A DNA stretch of 64,000 nucleotides from Loktanella sp. PT4BL (GCF_003201935.1 NZ_QJJL01000004.1:62001-126000), one strand, 5' to 3'. Counted from the stretch's first letter, positions 46,782 through 55,829 are shown. A program made the numbers and translations. Notes: a model not told the origin generated them from the sequence alone.

Positions 46782-47780
46782 CTATTCGCGTTTGTTCTGC
46801 TGCATGCGGCTGCGGACAAGTTCCATGACATCCGCAGACTGCATCTCTTTCTGCACGCGCGGCGCGGCCTGGGCTGTGGCGGCCAGATGGGCGTCCATGG
46901 ACATGTCAAAGGCGTTCTGGGCATCGTTTTCGCGGGCGACATGGTTCAGGAAGGCCAGCGCGCCACCGGCGCATTGCAGGCTGAAAGCCCATAGATAAAA
47001 CAAGATCAACAGGGCCAGAAACACGCCCGTTTCGAGCCCGAGCAGATCAAGCAGTTCCGCGCCTTCCATCGTCTCGACCTGGCTCGCCGCCATGGCCAGA
47101 GCCTCGCCAAACCCGAGCATGAAGCAGAACAAAACCACAATCGGCACAGCAAGCCCCCAAAGCACGTAGGACAAAATCGTCAAGGGCAGCAGGGACCAAA
47201 ACGCGCTGCCAAATCCGTAGAAGGGCGTATGGGCGCGACCGCTGGGGTCTGCGCCGATGCTGGCACCGGCAAAGGGTGTCAAAAGGGCCGCACGCAGCCC
47301 GACGACGAGCAGGGCACCCACCGCGAAAATAGTCACCGTGATGACGGGGCTGACCGACATAAGCTGTTGTAACAAAAGGTCTTCGTCCATTTCGACCAAT
47401 TGGCCGAGGTCCTGCCATGTCAGCGGTGTCGCCATCACGTAAACCGCACAGCCCAGCGCCACGATCAAGAGCACGCAAAGCGCCTCGAACAGACCATAAC
47501 CGACGGCCGGAAGTACCAGCCCGGCGGCGGAGTTCCGCACGCTGGCGCCGCGCGCGCGCAACCCCAGACGCGTCCCCACCATTGTGGGCAGGACACTGGC
47601 GCCAACGGCGAAAAAGCCCATCAGCATGATGGATACAAGCGGTGCGATAAAGGCCGTCACGAAGACCAGAAAGCCCGCAACGATGCCCAGCATGATCAGG
47701 GCGATGGTCATGAAAGGGAACACCAGTGCCAGCCGCCACAGGATGTTAAAGGAGAACGGGATCGCACGTAAGAAGGTCAA
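46782..47780 (-). CDS. polytopic membrane protein, unknown function
   Basis: A 332-residue protein with about six hydrophobic segments (residues 10-60 as a long double span, 82-115, 145-170, 195-225, 248-275) and a soluble C-terminal tail of some 50 residues (ARENDAQNAFDMSM, MELVRSRMQQNK). No family motif is recognised; similar proteins in the group are annotated only as hypothetical. It is isolated between the cold-shock gene and the accessory region. Confidence 0.75.
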   Translation of the reverse strand: MTFLRAIPFSFNILWRLALVFPFMTIALIMLGIVAGFLVFVTAFIAPLVSIMLMGFFAVGASVLPTMVGTRLGLRARGASVRNSAAGLVLPAVGYGLFEALCVLLIVALGCAVYVMATPLTWQDLGQLVEMDEDLLLQQLMSVSPVITVTIFAVGALLVVGLRAALLTPFAGASIGADPSGRAHTPFYGFGSAFWSLLPLTILSYVLWGLAVPIVVLFCFMLGFGEALAMAASQVETMEGAELLDLLGLETGVFLALLILFYLWAFSLQCAGGALAFLNHVARENDAQNAFDMSMDAHLAATAQAAPRVQKEMQSADVMELVRSRMQQNKRE

Positions 47781-47959
47781 GGCAATGCTCCTGTCAACCG
47801 CTGTTGCCCCGACTATGGCGGCAGTTGCTGCGACATGGAATATAAACTTTTGGACCCGTCCCGATGTGTGGCTTTGCTGCGCCGCGCGGGCGCGGACGGG
47901 GCTGTGACGCGCAGGTGTTCATTATCAGGGGATACTGGGCTTCGGGGCGTATGATTTGC

Positions 47960-47992
47960 GTACACAACCTGTACACAGCCTGTACATACAAA
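47960..47992. repeat. 11-base tandem repeats
   Basis: GTACACAACCT at 47960-47970, GTACACAGCCT at 47971-47981, and a partial third unit GTACATACA from 47982. One full helical turn per unit suggests a protein-binding array. It lies in the 270-base gap between the membrane protein and the RAYT remnant; the rest of that gap holds no gene I can see. Confidence 0.6.
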
Positions 47993-48050
47993 TGTCCGCC
48001 GGTTGGGGGGTGTTGAGACAGTATTAACCAAGCCCGCGCGATGATGGCGC

Positions 48051-48313
48051 ATGTCCAGCTATCGCCGCCCCAGACGCGCGGGGGCCACCGTCTTCTTTAC
48101 CGTGAATCTGGCGGACCGGTCGTCGAATTTACTCGTGCGCGAGATTGCCATTTTGCGGCAGGCCGTCGCACAGACGCGGGCGGCGGGGCCGTTCAAGATC
48201 GACGCTTGGGTCGTGTTGCCCGATCACATGCATTGTGTGTGGACCTTGCCCGCAGGGGATGCGGATTATTCGGGCAGCATGGGTGAAATCAAAGGACGCT
48301 TCACACGCATGGT
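48051..48313 (+). pseudogene. REP-associated tyrosine transposase (RAYT), truncated
   Basis: Y1_Tnp-type HUH nuclease that moves REP elements. The first about 88 residues are clear: TVFFTVNLADRSSNLLV start and the metal-binding HUH motif in LPDHMHCVW, then GEIKGRFTRMVRRSG. At base 48314 the gene runs into a REP element and the normal second half, including the catalytic Tyr and the NPVKHG-like segment, is missing. The frame stays open to 48608 but the rest has no RAYT likeness and overlaps the next remnant. The protein would be inactive. Confidence 0.85.
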
Positions 48314-48395
48314 CCGTAGGTCGGGGCCCGCCCCGACAATCCGGTGGGTGATGTGGGGTGTCGGGGTGGGAGTCGGGGCAGGCCCCGACCTACGG
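48314..48395. repeat. inverted pair of REP elements (BIME-like)
   Basis: Two REPs face each other: 48314-48337 and 48372-48395. Each has a GTCGGGGC / GCCCCGAC hairpin (arms 48320-48327 with 48330-48337, and 48372-48379 with 48382-48389), and each carries the outward GTAG tetranucleotide; the outer 14 bases CCGTAGGTCGGGGC recur as exact reverse complement at 48382-48395. A 34-base GT-rich spacer separates them. A GTAG box beside a GC-rich hairpin is the hallmark of REPs mobilised by RAYTs. Confidence 0.85.
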
Positions 48396-48410
48396 CGTGC
48401 CAACACGAGA

Positions 48411-49197
48411 TCAAAAGACAATTTTTTTACTTGCATTAGATGCAATTGCTGTCCCCCCTGTAGCTTCCTCGCCCTCTTCTATTATTCTCGCAATTCTGTC
48501 TTCAGATCCATTCATGCTTCTAAGATCGCAGGACATTTGGATGCAAGTTCCATCAAAGGCCCACGGATGGTGAGTTATGTTGCCACCCTTCAAGGTCAGG
48601 CCATTTGATACCGATCCCAGCATCAAAAAGCGCAATTTCAGCACGATGTTTCTGCGGCCAGAATTGGCCAAAAATTACAACAACCGACGACTGGCTATGC
48701 TCAGCAGCATTACGAAGCATTTCTCTGATTGAGTAAGAGATGACATCGAATACAGGACCGTTATCTTCCTGCATCAAGACCTTTGTTAACTCAGCGGCCT
48801 TTTCGACCATTATTTCAGCATAGGGTCGATCACCGGATGCCTGCTTTAGATCATCTATATCTAAAAAAGTAATTGGAATGTAATTGGGTGAACCAAGTGC
48901 CTGACCCGGCTCGTTCCCACGTTGAAACCCACAGTAGCGAAAGAAACCAACATGATCGGCGTATCCGCGAAACGACGTCGGTTTGCTGTACGCCGTAATC
49001 TTCGATCCCCTATTATTGCGTATTAAGTTTCTAATCTCACGTCCCAAGATCAGCATTGGAAGCGGCTCACCGAACTCGCAACTAGAGAAATGAATCGCAC
49101 ATTCTTCATCAGCAGAAAGCTGAATACTTGACAAACCTAGCCCCAAGACGGAGGAAACCGTCGTAATACTCGACGGTATAGTAATGGTTCTGATCAA
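48411..49197 (-). pseudogene. GHKL-type ATPase remnant, deleted and frameshifted
   Basis: Codons from 49197 down to about 48612 give a fold with an ATP-binding N box (SIREMLRNAAEHS) and G1 box (LFDAGIGI). The frame then ends at 48553, but the next frame continues directly with SNGLTLKGGNITHHPWAFDG and TCIQMSCDL, which look like the last strands of the same domain, followed by a charged tail ending at 48411. The G2 box and some 50-60 residues between are missing, so a deletion with frame change lies near 48605-48612. The start is TTG. Base composition is AT-richer than the neighbours, in line with transfer. Confidence 0.6.
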
Positions 49198-49263
49198 TTA
49201 TCGGATATCCTTGCGAAAATGATCGCGCCTTGCAGCGCCAGCACCTTTAGCTTCAACTATTCG

Positions 49264-50178
49264 TTAAGCGGGGTCGTTAAAAACCCCTTCAAACTCCCGC
49301 CATTCCCCCTTGCTCATCCCGGAGGTCTCTTGCGTGACCTCTTCACCCTTAAGCATACGGCGCACGCAGTCAATCGCCTTTGACGAGAGTGTGGCGCCGC
49401 CCATGCGGTAGTCCTCAAACGCGCCGTAGGCGGCGGGCACCCAGTCGGCGACGACTTTGCAGATTTCTTCCGCATAGACGCGGATTTCATATTGGGCGTG
49501 GCTGTCGGCGCGCAGGCGCAGGAAGTGGAAGAGGTTATGCAGGTCGACCTTCCAGTACCATTGCGTATAGATGTTGGCAGGCAGGTTCATGCGGGCGAGT
49601 TCGCGGGCGAGGCCCTGTTGGCCGTCATCCGAGATCATCTCGGCGTAGTGGTCATAGCAGCGCGCGGCGTCGCCTTTGAGGTATTCCAGCACGCGGGCGG
49701 CCTCTTCGCCGGTCAGCGCCTCGCCCCTGCCCTGATTGTTGATCACCGATTGCGCGGCGAGTTTGTCGGGCGCGGGGATGTAGAATTCGCGGTCGAGGAT
49801 CGAGTAGCGCGCGGAGTATTCGTTGACGTTGGCGGTCCGGTGCCGGATCCACTGGCGGGCGACAAAGACGGGCAGTTTGACGTGCAGCTTGATCTCGCAC
49901 ATCTCGAAGGGGGTCGAGTGCCAGTGGCGCATCAGGTAGCGGATCAGCCCTTCGTCGTTCTGCACCGATTTGGTACCCTTGCCGTAGGACACCCGCGCCG
50001 CCTGACAGATCGCGGCATCATCGCCCATATAGTCGATCACGCGGATGAACCCGTGGTCGAGCACGTCGTAGGCTTTGTAAAGGTGCCCTTCCATGCCTTC
50101 GGACACGGCGCGCAATGTGGGTTTTGCATTGCTGCGGAGTGTGTCGATTTCGGCCTGTTGGTCTGGGGTGATGGGCAT
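49264..50178 (-). CDS. thyX: FAD-dependent thymidylate synthase
   Basis: Makes dTMP from dUMP with methylene-tetrahydrofolate, FAD and NADPH. The 304-residue protein has the ThyX motif RHRx7S (RHR at 112-114, Ser122: [11 protein letters not shown]) and the substrate-binding [18 protein letters not shown] segment near residue 200. The ATG at 50178 has GGAG 7 bases upstream; the frame opens 15 codons earlier. The gene is whole, but its 3' end abuts the decayed accessory DNA. Confidence 0.97.
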   Translation of the reverse strand: MPITPDQQAEIDTLRSNAKPTLRAVSEGMEGHLYKAYDVLDHGFIRVIDYMGDDAAICQAARVSYGKGTKSVQNDEGLIRYLMRHWHSTPFEMCEIKLHVKLPVFVARQWIRHRTANVNEYSARYSILDREFYIPAPDKLAAQSVINNQGRGEALTGEEAARVLEYLKGDAARCYDHYAEMISDDGQQGLARELARMNLPANIYTQWYWKVDLHNLFHFLRLRADSHAQYEIRVYAEEICKVVADWVPAAYGAFEDYRMGGATLSSKAIDCVRRMLKGEEVTQETSGMSKGEWREFEGVFNDPA

Positions 50179-50392
50179 GGCGTGTCTCCGGGCTGGCGGT
50201 GAGTCGGGATGATGTTGCGCCACTATAGAAAATGGCGGCCTGCGACAAAACCATATATAGTGGTTGGGTGAACGATTATATCAACAGATGTGTGTTGACA
50301 TGGCGGGGCGGGCCGAAGAGCTTGGCGTCATTGATGATGCGGGCGGCCTCGCAAAACAGGTTGACAGGTTGCGTGGATAGAGGACCAGCGTA

Positions 50393-51769
50393 TTGAATTT
50401 CAAGGTTTTCGCAGTGGTTTTCGCGCTGGCCGGTTCGGGCCTGGCAGCACAGCAGAGCGTGAATGTGCCGCTTGATCAGGCATCTTCCGTTGCCGCACAG
50501 GCCCTCGTCGCAGGAGATGCCGCATTGGCCCTGCAGATTGCAGAAGCCGTTCTGGTCCAGCGTCCCGATGACCGCACCGCCCTGATCGTTGTCGCGGCCG
50601 CAGCCCCGCGGCTGGGCGACGCCGCGCGCGGCCGTGCCGCAGGGGCGCGCGCCTTTGCCGTGTCCCAAAGCGATGCCCAAAAATACGAGGCCGCCCGTCT
50701 GACCGCCTTGGCCGCTGCAAATGACCAGCGCTACACCCTTGCGACCTTCTGGTTGCGCCGCGCCCTGACGGTCGCGCCGAATGAGCAAGAGCGCAACCGC
50801 ACCCTGAATGACGCCCGTGGCGTGACCCGTCTGAACCCGTGGTCCACAAACCTGTCGTTTTCGCTCGCGCCGTCAAACAACGTGAATGGCGGGGCCGAGG
50901 ACGAAGCCTCGACCGCACCCGGCAACCCGACGGGCACATTGTCAGCCGATGCGCAGGCCATCGCGGGATGGCGCGCAGTCCTTACTTTCAACACCAGCTA
51001 CCGGTTGCACCAATCGCGTGAGAGCCGCACGACCGTCGGCGCACAGTACCGCGCAACCCGCGTGCGCATTACCGACGACATCGACATCCCTGACGAGACT
51101 TTTACAACTGATTATTACGAGCTCTCCCTGCGCCATGAGCGCGTGTTGGAAAACGGGACACTCACCCTGCGTGCCGCGCGTGCACTTTACAGCTATCGCG
51201 ACCTTGATGGTCCATCAGGTGCACAGGTTCTCAACGACGAACAATATGACATCTGGCGATTGGGCATCGACCGTCGGGTGCCGTTGAATGCGCAGACCGC
51301 GTTGTCGTTTTCAGTTGGTCGGGAATGGCAGGAATACCAGAATAGAGGCATTGGTGAGGTCAACCGTGTGACGCTTGGCACCGGCTTTGTGCACCAGCTT
51401 GCAAGCCGCGACCGGATCGGTGGCAACATCACAGTGGTCGATAGCAAAGGTGACAGCGTGAACTATACTTCGCAGGATCTGACACTGAGCGGCAATTATC
51501 GCTGGGCCGAACCCATGGGCCCGATCATTCTTGGCCTGGGTGGGGGATTCCGCTGGAGCGATTATCCTGACTACAACCTGTTGTTTGCCGTGACAGGCGG
51601 GCGTCAGGACCGCACGGTGTTCGCCAATGCCGATATCGGATTTCCCGAGATATCCTATGCGGGCTTCACCCCCGGTTTGCGGATCGACGCAAGCCGCACG
51701 GACAGCAACGTCAGCCGTTTTGACCGCACATCATTTTCAGCGAGCCTGACGATTTCATCGCAGTTCTAG
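50393..51769 (+). CDS. SLAM-like outer-membrane protein (TPR plus beta-barrel)
   Basis: A 458-residue protein with a signal peptide (MNFKVFAVVFALAGSGLAA), an N-terminal TPR-like region (residues about 30-130, Ala-rich helices) and a C-terminal beta-barrel of about 300 residues with alternating strands and a terminal Phe (TISSQF). This order matches surface lipoprotein assembly modulators (DUF560), which move lipoproteins to the cell surface. The start is TTG at 50393. No lipoprotein gene is next to it, so a general porin-like role is also possible. Confidence 0.78.
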   Translation: MNFKVFAVVFALAGSGLAAQQSVNVPLDQASSVAAQALVAGDAALALQIAEAVLVQRPDDRTALIVVAAAAPRLGDAARGRAAGARAFAVSQSDAQKYEAARLTALAAANDQRYTLATFWLRRALTVAPNEQERNRTLNDARGVTRLNPWSTNLSFSLAPSNNVNGGAEDEASTAPGNPTGTLSADAQAIAGWRAVLTFNTSYRLHQSRESRTTVGAQYRATRVRITDDIDIPDETFTTDYYELSLRHERVLENGTLTLRAARALYSYRDLDGPSGAQVLNDEQYDIWRLGIDRRVPLNAQTALSFSVGREWQEYQNRGIGEVNRVTLGTGFVHQLASRDRIGGNITVVDSKGDSVNYTSQDLTLSGNYRWAEPMGPIILGLGGGFRWSDYPDYNLLFAVTGGRQDRTVFANADIGFPEISYAGFTPGLRIDASRTDSNVSRFDRTSFSASLTISSQF

Positions 51770-51783
51770 CATATCTGGGAGGA

Positions 51784-51810
51784 TGGTGCTGTGAGAGAGG
51801 ATTGAACTCT
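51784..51810 (-). other. tRNA 3'-end fragment, likely att scar
   Basis: On the minus strand 27 bases read as the end of a tRNA: T-arm AGAG-TTCAATC-CTCT, acceptor strand TCACAGC, discriminator A and CCA. The matching 5' half (GCTGTGA start, D- and anticodon arms) is absent. Such fragments are left by integrases that insert at tRNA 3' ends. The rest of 51770-52128 holds only a short GC-rich hairpin (ACCCGC/GCGGGT around 51929-51951) and AT-rich sequence; I see no gene there. Confidence 0.5.
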
Positions 51811-52128
51811 ACAATATGATAACAAAATCAAAGTATTAAGTATTTTTTTGTAACGGTGTAACGGCCGGAAAAACGTTCTCAATGAGACTACTCTTGATCG
51901 TAATCGTATCAACTACCAGTACAAGAAACCCGCAGAGGTGATCCGGCGGGTCTGGCTGCTCTATTTGTATAGCCTAGTCAGTGGCGCCCCAGTACACGAC
52001 AGCCGCCGCCGGCACGGGCGTAGAAAGCCTGACCCGCAGGACCTGTCAGTCCATTCAACATGCGAATCGTAGGCCACTAGAGATATGACTGTTAAGGTCT
52101 GCTGAACGAACTTGAGGAAAGAGCACCA

Positions 52129-52740
52129 ATGCCCAGCACGCCCATGTTCACAGAAGCCGCTTGCCCGATCCCGCTCGCGCCGCCGCTTCGCCCCTTCCGG
52201 CGCGAGGATGCGGCGGTCGTCGCGCGGCTCAACAACGCAGCATCGGGCGGCATCCTCCTGCACCACTGGCATGAGAAGGCTGGCGCTGAGGGTGATCCGT
52301 GGGAAATCGGCCGCCTCCGCCAGATCGGCCGCATGGAAGACGGACAAACCATGGTCGTCGTGGATCGAGGCGAGGGCGTCGAGGCGGTATTGTTGGGGAA
52401 CCCTATTGGGCAGGAGCCCATGGAACTCGCTGAGGCCGGCATCTACCTCCCCGTTCTTGAGCTTCAAAATCTCGTCCTCGGCAGCTGGTACCTCAACGAC
52501 CTCGCCACTGTCGAGAGCGCCCGCCGCCAGGGCCTCGCCCGCCGACTGCTCGACACAGCCGAGGCCATCGCCCGCGCCGGCCGCCACGATCTGATCTGCT
52601 TAGTCGTCTCCGACGCCCACGCTCCAGCGCGCGCGCTCTACGCCGCATATGGCTACAACGAGATAGCCCGCCGCCCCATCCTTAAGGGTGGCTGGGACGG
52701 CCCGGGGAACGACTGGATCCTGCTAACGAAACCGCTTTAG
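52129..52740 (+). CDS. GNAT family N-acetyltransferase
   Basis: A 203-residue acetyl-CoA-dependent acetyltransferase. The acetyl-CoA loop is visible as ARRQGLARRLLD near residue 145 (R/Q-x2-G-x-A) with the following ALYAAYGY motif near residue 172. The N-terminal half (LRPFRREDAAVVARLNNAASGGI) is the usual first beta-alpha unit. Substrate unknown. GC-rich codon use differs from the AT-rich flanks. It stands alone 318 bases after the tRNA fragment. Confidence 0.85.
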   Translation: MPSTPMFTEAACPIPLAPPLRPFRREDAAVVARLNNAASGGILLHHWHEKAGAEGDPWEIGRLRQIGRMEDGQTMVVVDRGEGVEAVLLGNPIGQEPMELAEAGIYLPVLELQNLVLGSWYLNDLATVESARRQGLARRLLDTAEAIARAGRHDLICLVVSDAHAPARALYAAYGYNEIARRPILKGGWDGPGNDWILLTKPL

Positions 52741-52912
52741 CCAAGGCACCTTTCCCCAAGTCACCGTCCCCTCGCAGAGCGGGACAGCGCCACCCTCACG
52801 CGCCTCATAGAACGGCTGCGGCAGCTCTCTCCGTGTCGCTATCAGCCGCGGCGACCGCTGCGAATGGCAGAAGTCGGCGCACCTCAGCCATTCGTGCGCC
52901 GTACAGTATCAG

Positions 52913-53782
52913 TCACTCTGGGCTCGAAGCCGCCATTCGCTGTGATGGGCACCGAGGTCCGCTCTGTGGGGCTTTCCACACTTCTAGTTCTGCTTGCCGA
53001 ATGTCGGCTTCAGAACAGTCTCTTGGGTAGCGCCGAGTTACATCTGCGGATTTTTCTCGCCTTTGTTGTGTTTCCGCGGAGCACACTTTTTGAGGTCGAA
53101 CGTAAAAGGAGAACTCACCGTCAGCGATCTGGCGTATGCGCTCACAACCATCTGCTTCGGCATTGAAGTACTGCCAAGCGTTTGTGGCGAACTTCCTTGG
53201 GTCGAAGCCATAAATGAGTGAAGAGATCAGATTGATCTTCGGAGGAAGACTAACTGGCGCGGCATCAATAAACGCTTGGCGCCATCTTGGATCAATAATG
53301 TCGAGCTCCATCGCAGCGGCAACATATTCATGGTCCACAAAGGCAAGATCAGTTCCCTGACTGGATTGCTCCAACAAGGCGTGGGCCATTTCGTGAGAGA
53401 TCAACGCTTGGAATACGATCTTTGTCGGCAGGACGCTATAAGGACCGCCATCTTCAATCGCTTCACCAAGTGCTTGCGGATGAATAACGCGGATGATTTC
53501 ATCACGGCAATCATAGGTGGCAAGACAGTCTCCAAATGCATGCTCAATTTTTTCGACAAGAACGATTTCAATCGGGCTAGACTGATGCAGCCCACATTCA
53601 AGCAGATGCGCCTTGGCTTCAGCCGCTAGGATACAGGCGAGTTCTGAGAACTCTGGCGTGGGTGAAAGTACCGAAAGCTGGTGGTCTTGACATAGAAGCG
53701 ACTCAGCAGAAGCCGACAACGCGTATGTTCCGCCGCCACCAATGACTGCCAGAGCAGAGCAAAGTCTACCAATGTTCCTCAT
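52913..53782 (-). CDS. exported protein with HExxH zinc-protease motif
   Basis: A 289-residue protein with a signal peptide (ALAVIGGGGTYALSASA) and a metallopeptidase-like motif HEMAH in ALISHEMAHALLEQ near residue 130, with a possible third ligand Glu in the following helices. Several Cys (about eight) suggest periplasmic disulfides. No family name is recognised with certainty. The upstream 693-base stretch to 54475 carries no convincing gene. The C-terminal 30 residues are Ser/Pro-rich and may be non-conserved. Confidence 0.72.
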   Translation of the reverse strand: MRNIGRLCSALAVIGGGGTYALSASAESLLCQDHQLSVLSPTPEFSELACILAAEAKAHLLECGLHQSSPIEIVLVEKIEHAFGDCLATYDCRDEIIRVIHPQALGEAIEDGGPYSVLPTKIVFQALISHEMAHALLEQSSQGTDLAFVDHEYVAAAMELDIIDPRWRQAFIDAAPVSLPPKINLISSLIYGFDPRKFATNAWQYFNAEADGCERIRQIADGEFSFYVRPQKVCSAETQQRREKSADVTRRYPRDCSEADIRQAELEVWKAPQSGPRCPSQRMAASSPE

Positions 53783-54070
53783 CCGATACCCTGTCAGACC
53801 AGCACTGTATTTTTTCCCAGTTGGCAGAATTAATAATGGAAGGCGACTGTGAAGACCGCCAAGATTAACCCATAAGGGTTATAACTTACCACTCAGTTTA
53901 TCTTAGCTTGGAACTAAAGAGGTGGAATTGACATTAGTCAGTTTAGCTTAAGGCTGCTCACGGCCCTTACCGGACATTCACAGGCGATTGCGACGCTGCG
54001 GTGCAGCTTCCCCCAAAGCGGACATTGGCAATGGAATGCAGCATTTCGGCTGAGCCGATGTCTGCTGGGC

Positions 54071-54133
54071 GGGACAAACCCGCCTTTTGCTTGTGCAGCC
54101 ATTGCCGACGCAGCATTTCTTCGCATGTGCAGC
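54071..54133. repeat. diverged direct repeat, copy 1
   Basis: A 63-base unit starting GGGACAAACC and containing GCAGCATTTC 40 bases in. It matches copy 2 (54240-54302) at 42 of 63 positions without gaps. The whole 53783-54475 stretch is free of convincing genes; its open frames have no coding character. Confidence 0.45.
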
Positions 54134-54239
54134 GGCGGGCTTTTGGAAGCGAAGCAAGTTTCACCGAACCAGCCATTCAGAGCGACGAAACTAGGTACGA
54201 CCAACCTTTCGCTGCATGATCGCTCAACAATCATGTCGT

Positions 54240-54302
54240 GGGACAAGCCGGACTTGTGCAAACGGGCCTATTGTTCATGCAGCATTTCCATGCATGTGTA
54301 AC
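54240..54302. repeat. diverged direct repeat, copy 2
   Basis: Starts GGGACAAGCC, with GCAGCATTTC at the same 40-base offset as copy 1. A further TGCAGCATTTC stands at 54037-54047 before copy 1. Confidence 0.45.
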
Positions 54303-54475
54303 AATGAGCGTTCACAGGATAGAATTGAGCCGTGAGAGTTGCGATAATAGAACCGATCGCGAGAATAGCCGACCTGATCGGTGCGCAGCAGTTACTCGCG
54401 CGGCACAAGGGCCGCCGCTCCCGTCCCGTTTCCAGAAACAATAGGTCTTGGCTTGCGCAGCCACAGCTTCATCGA

Positions 54476-55411
54476 TCACCTGCTCCAGTCGAACAAGGCC
54501 TTAGAAATCATCAGATCGAGATGCGCACCGCCGCCATTTTTGAACACAGTGATGGTATCGCGTGAGGGCCTGCCAATTTGTTTCTGGGTCAGATCATAGA
54601 GGTCACCCACCACATCCGATCTGGAAATCGTGCCCTCCCGCAGCGGGATCAGCAGCTCGCCGATATGATCAAGTGTGGTTTCAAAGCTGTCGACACATAT
54701 TTGTGCGCGACCAAGCAATTCATCATCAGCTTCACGCATGTCAGACTTGAATGCCCCGATCAGGTCGACATGCGTGCCGGGCGCAACCCATTTCCCCAAT
54801 AGGATCGGGTTTTGTGACATTGTCGCGGTCGAAATGATGTCGGCTTGCTTCACGCCAGCCTCCAGATCAGTAATCGCCTCAACCTTTGCTTTTTGGCCGG
54901 CGTGCCGTAACGCCAGTGCGCGGCCTTTTTCAGGGGACCGCCCCCAAATCATGATGTGCGCCAAATCTGGGAAAAGCGTTGAATAAGCGTCGACCAGACT
55001 GTCCGCAACGACGCCCGCCCCGACAATCAAAAGGGTCTTGCTGTCAGGGCGGGCCAGCAAAGACGCGCCATAGACAGAGTCTGATGCCGTTTTCCAATAG
55101 GTCACCAGACCACTGTCGACAACGGCAAGCGGTGCGCCCGTTTTGTCGTCGAAGATCAGCACTGCGCCCTGCACGGACGGTCGTTGTACTTGGGCATTTT
55201 CAGGAAAAACGGTGAAGGATTTCACTCCGATTCCGAAATCATCAATCCACGCAGCACGGTTTACGAAGCTATCGCGATCACTGCTCAAGAATTGATCGCT
55301 GATTTTCGCAGGGCTCCGCTCGTGCCCGCGTGCGATCGCATCAACAGCATTTTTCCAACCAAAACCAGCTGGAAGAGACGTGGCATCAATGACCGGGATA
55401 CTGGCAGTCAT
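54476..55411 (-). CDS. ornithine cyclodeaminase / mu-crystallin family protein
   Basis: A 311-residue NAD(P)-dependent protein. The dinucleotide-binding motif is LLIVGAGVVADSLVDAY near residue 128, and the conserved GAVLIFDDKTGAPLAVVDSGLVTYWKTAS segment near residue 82 holds the substrate-binding residues. Members are ornithine cyclodeaminases, ketimine reductases or alanine dehydrogenases; the reaction here is not predictable. It is the last gene of the ten-gene minus-strand operon, 4 bases after ridA, so an imine-forming or imine-reducing step in the same pathway is plausible. Confidence 0.9.
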   Translation of the reverse strand: MTASIPVIDATSLPAGFGWKNAVDAIARGHERSPAKISDQFLSSDRDSFVNRAAWIDDFGIGVKSFTVFPENAQVQRPSVQGAVLIFDDKTGAPLAVVDSGLVTYWKTASDSVYGASLLARPDSKTLLIVGAGVVADSLVDAYSTLFPDLAHIMIWGRSPEKGRALALRHAGQKAKVEAITDLEAGVKQADIISTATMSQNPILLGKWVAPGTHVDLIGAFKSDMREADDELLGRAQICVDSFETTLDHIGELLIPLREGTISRSDVVGDLYDLTQKQIGRPSRDTITVFKNGGGAHLDLMISKALFDWSR

Positions 55412-55415
55412 CCCA

Positions 55416-55769
55416 TTACTTCCGTGCGGCGGTCAGGATGATCTCAACTTTGTAGTCCGGTGTGGCAAGGCGTGCCTCGCCGCAGGCGCGGGTCGGTGCC
55501 TGGCCTTCTGGGACCCATGCGTCCCAAACTGCGTTCATTTCGTCGAAGTCAGCCATGTCTGCCAGCCATATCGTCGCCTGAAGCATATGCGACAGATCCG
55601 ATCCGGCCTCGGCTAACAGTCTTTCGATCGAAGCAAGGCAATCGCGCGTCTGTTGTGCGACGCTCTCACCTGGGGTGCCAACCTGCCCAGCCAAGTAGAT
55701 CGTATCGCCATGTGTGACGATCTGGGACATTCGCGCGTTGGTATGCGAACGGGATATAGGAGTTGTCAT
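55416..55769 (-). CDS. RidA family protein (reactive imine deaminase)
   Basis: A 117-residue YjgF/RidA-fold protein. The conserved segments are GDTIYLAGQVG near residue 18, a Q-rich QTRDCLASIERLLAEAG stretch and AVWDAWVPEGQAPTRACGEARLA carrying the active Arg. RidA proteins hydrolyse 2-iminoacids or related enamines. It lies between allophanate hydrolase and the OCD-family gene, pointing to an imine intermediate in this pathway. Confidence 0.92.
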   Translation of the reverse strand: MTTPISRSHTNARMSQIVTHGDTIYLAGQVGTPGESVAQQTRDCLASIERLLAEAGSDLSHMLQATIWLADMADFDEMNAVWDAWVPEGQAPTRACGEARLATPDYKVEIILTAARK

Positions 55770-55829
55770 AGAAGTTACTTTCTGTTGCCTTAAGTTCGGG
55801 GAGGAAGATGAGCGGGTTGCTTGACCGCG

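Noticed and set aside
51961..52587. 208-codon minus-strand frame
   Set aside because: Antisense to the GNAT acetyltransferase, whose motifs are clear.
53938..54261. 107-codon minus-strand frame in the repeat-rich gap
   Set aside because: No ribosome site, Cys/Arg/Ser-rich shadow-type composition, and it lies across the direct repeats.
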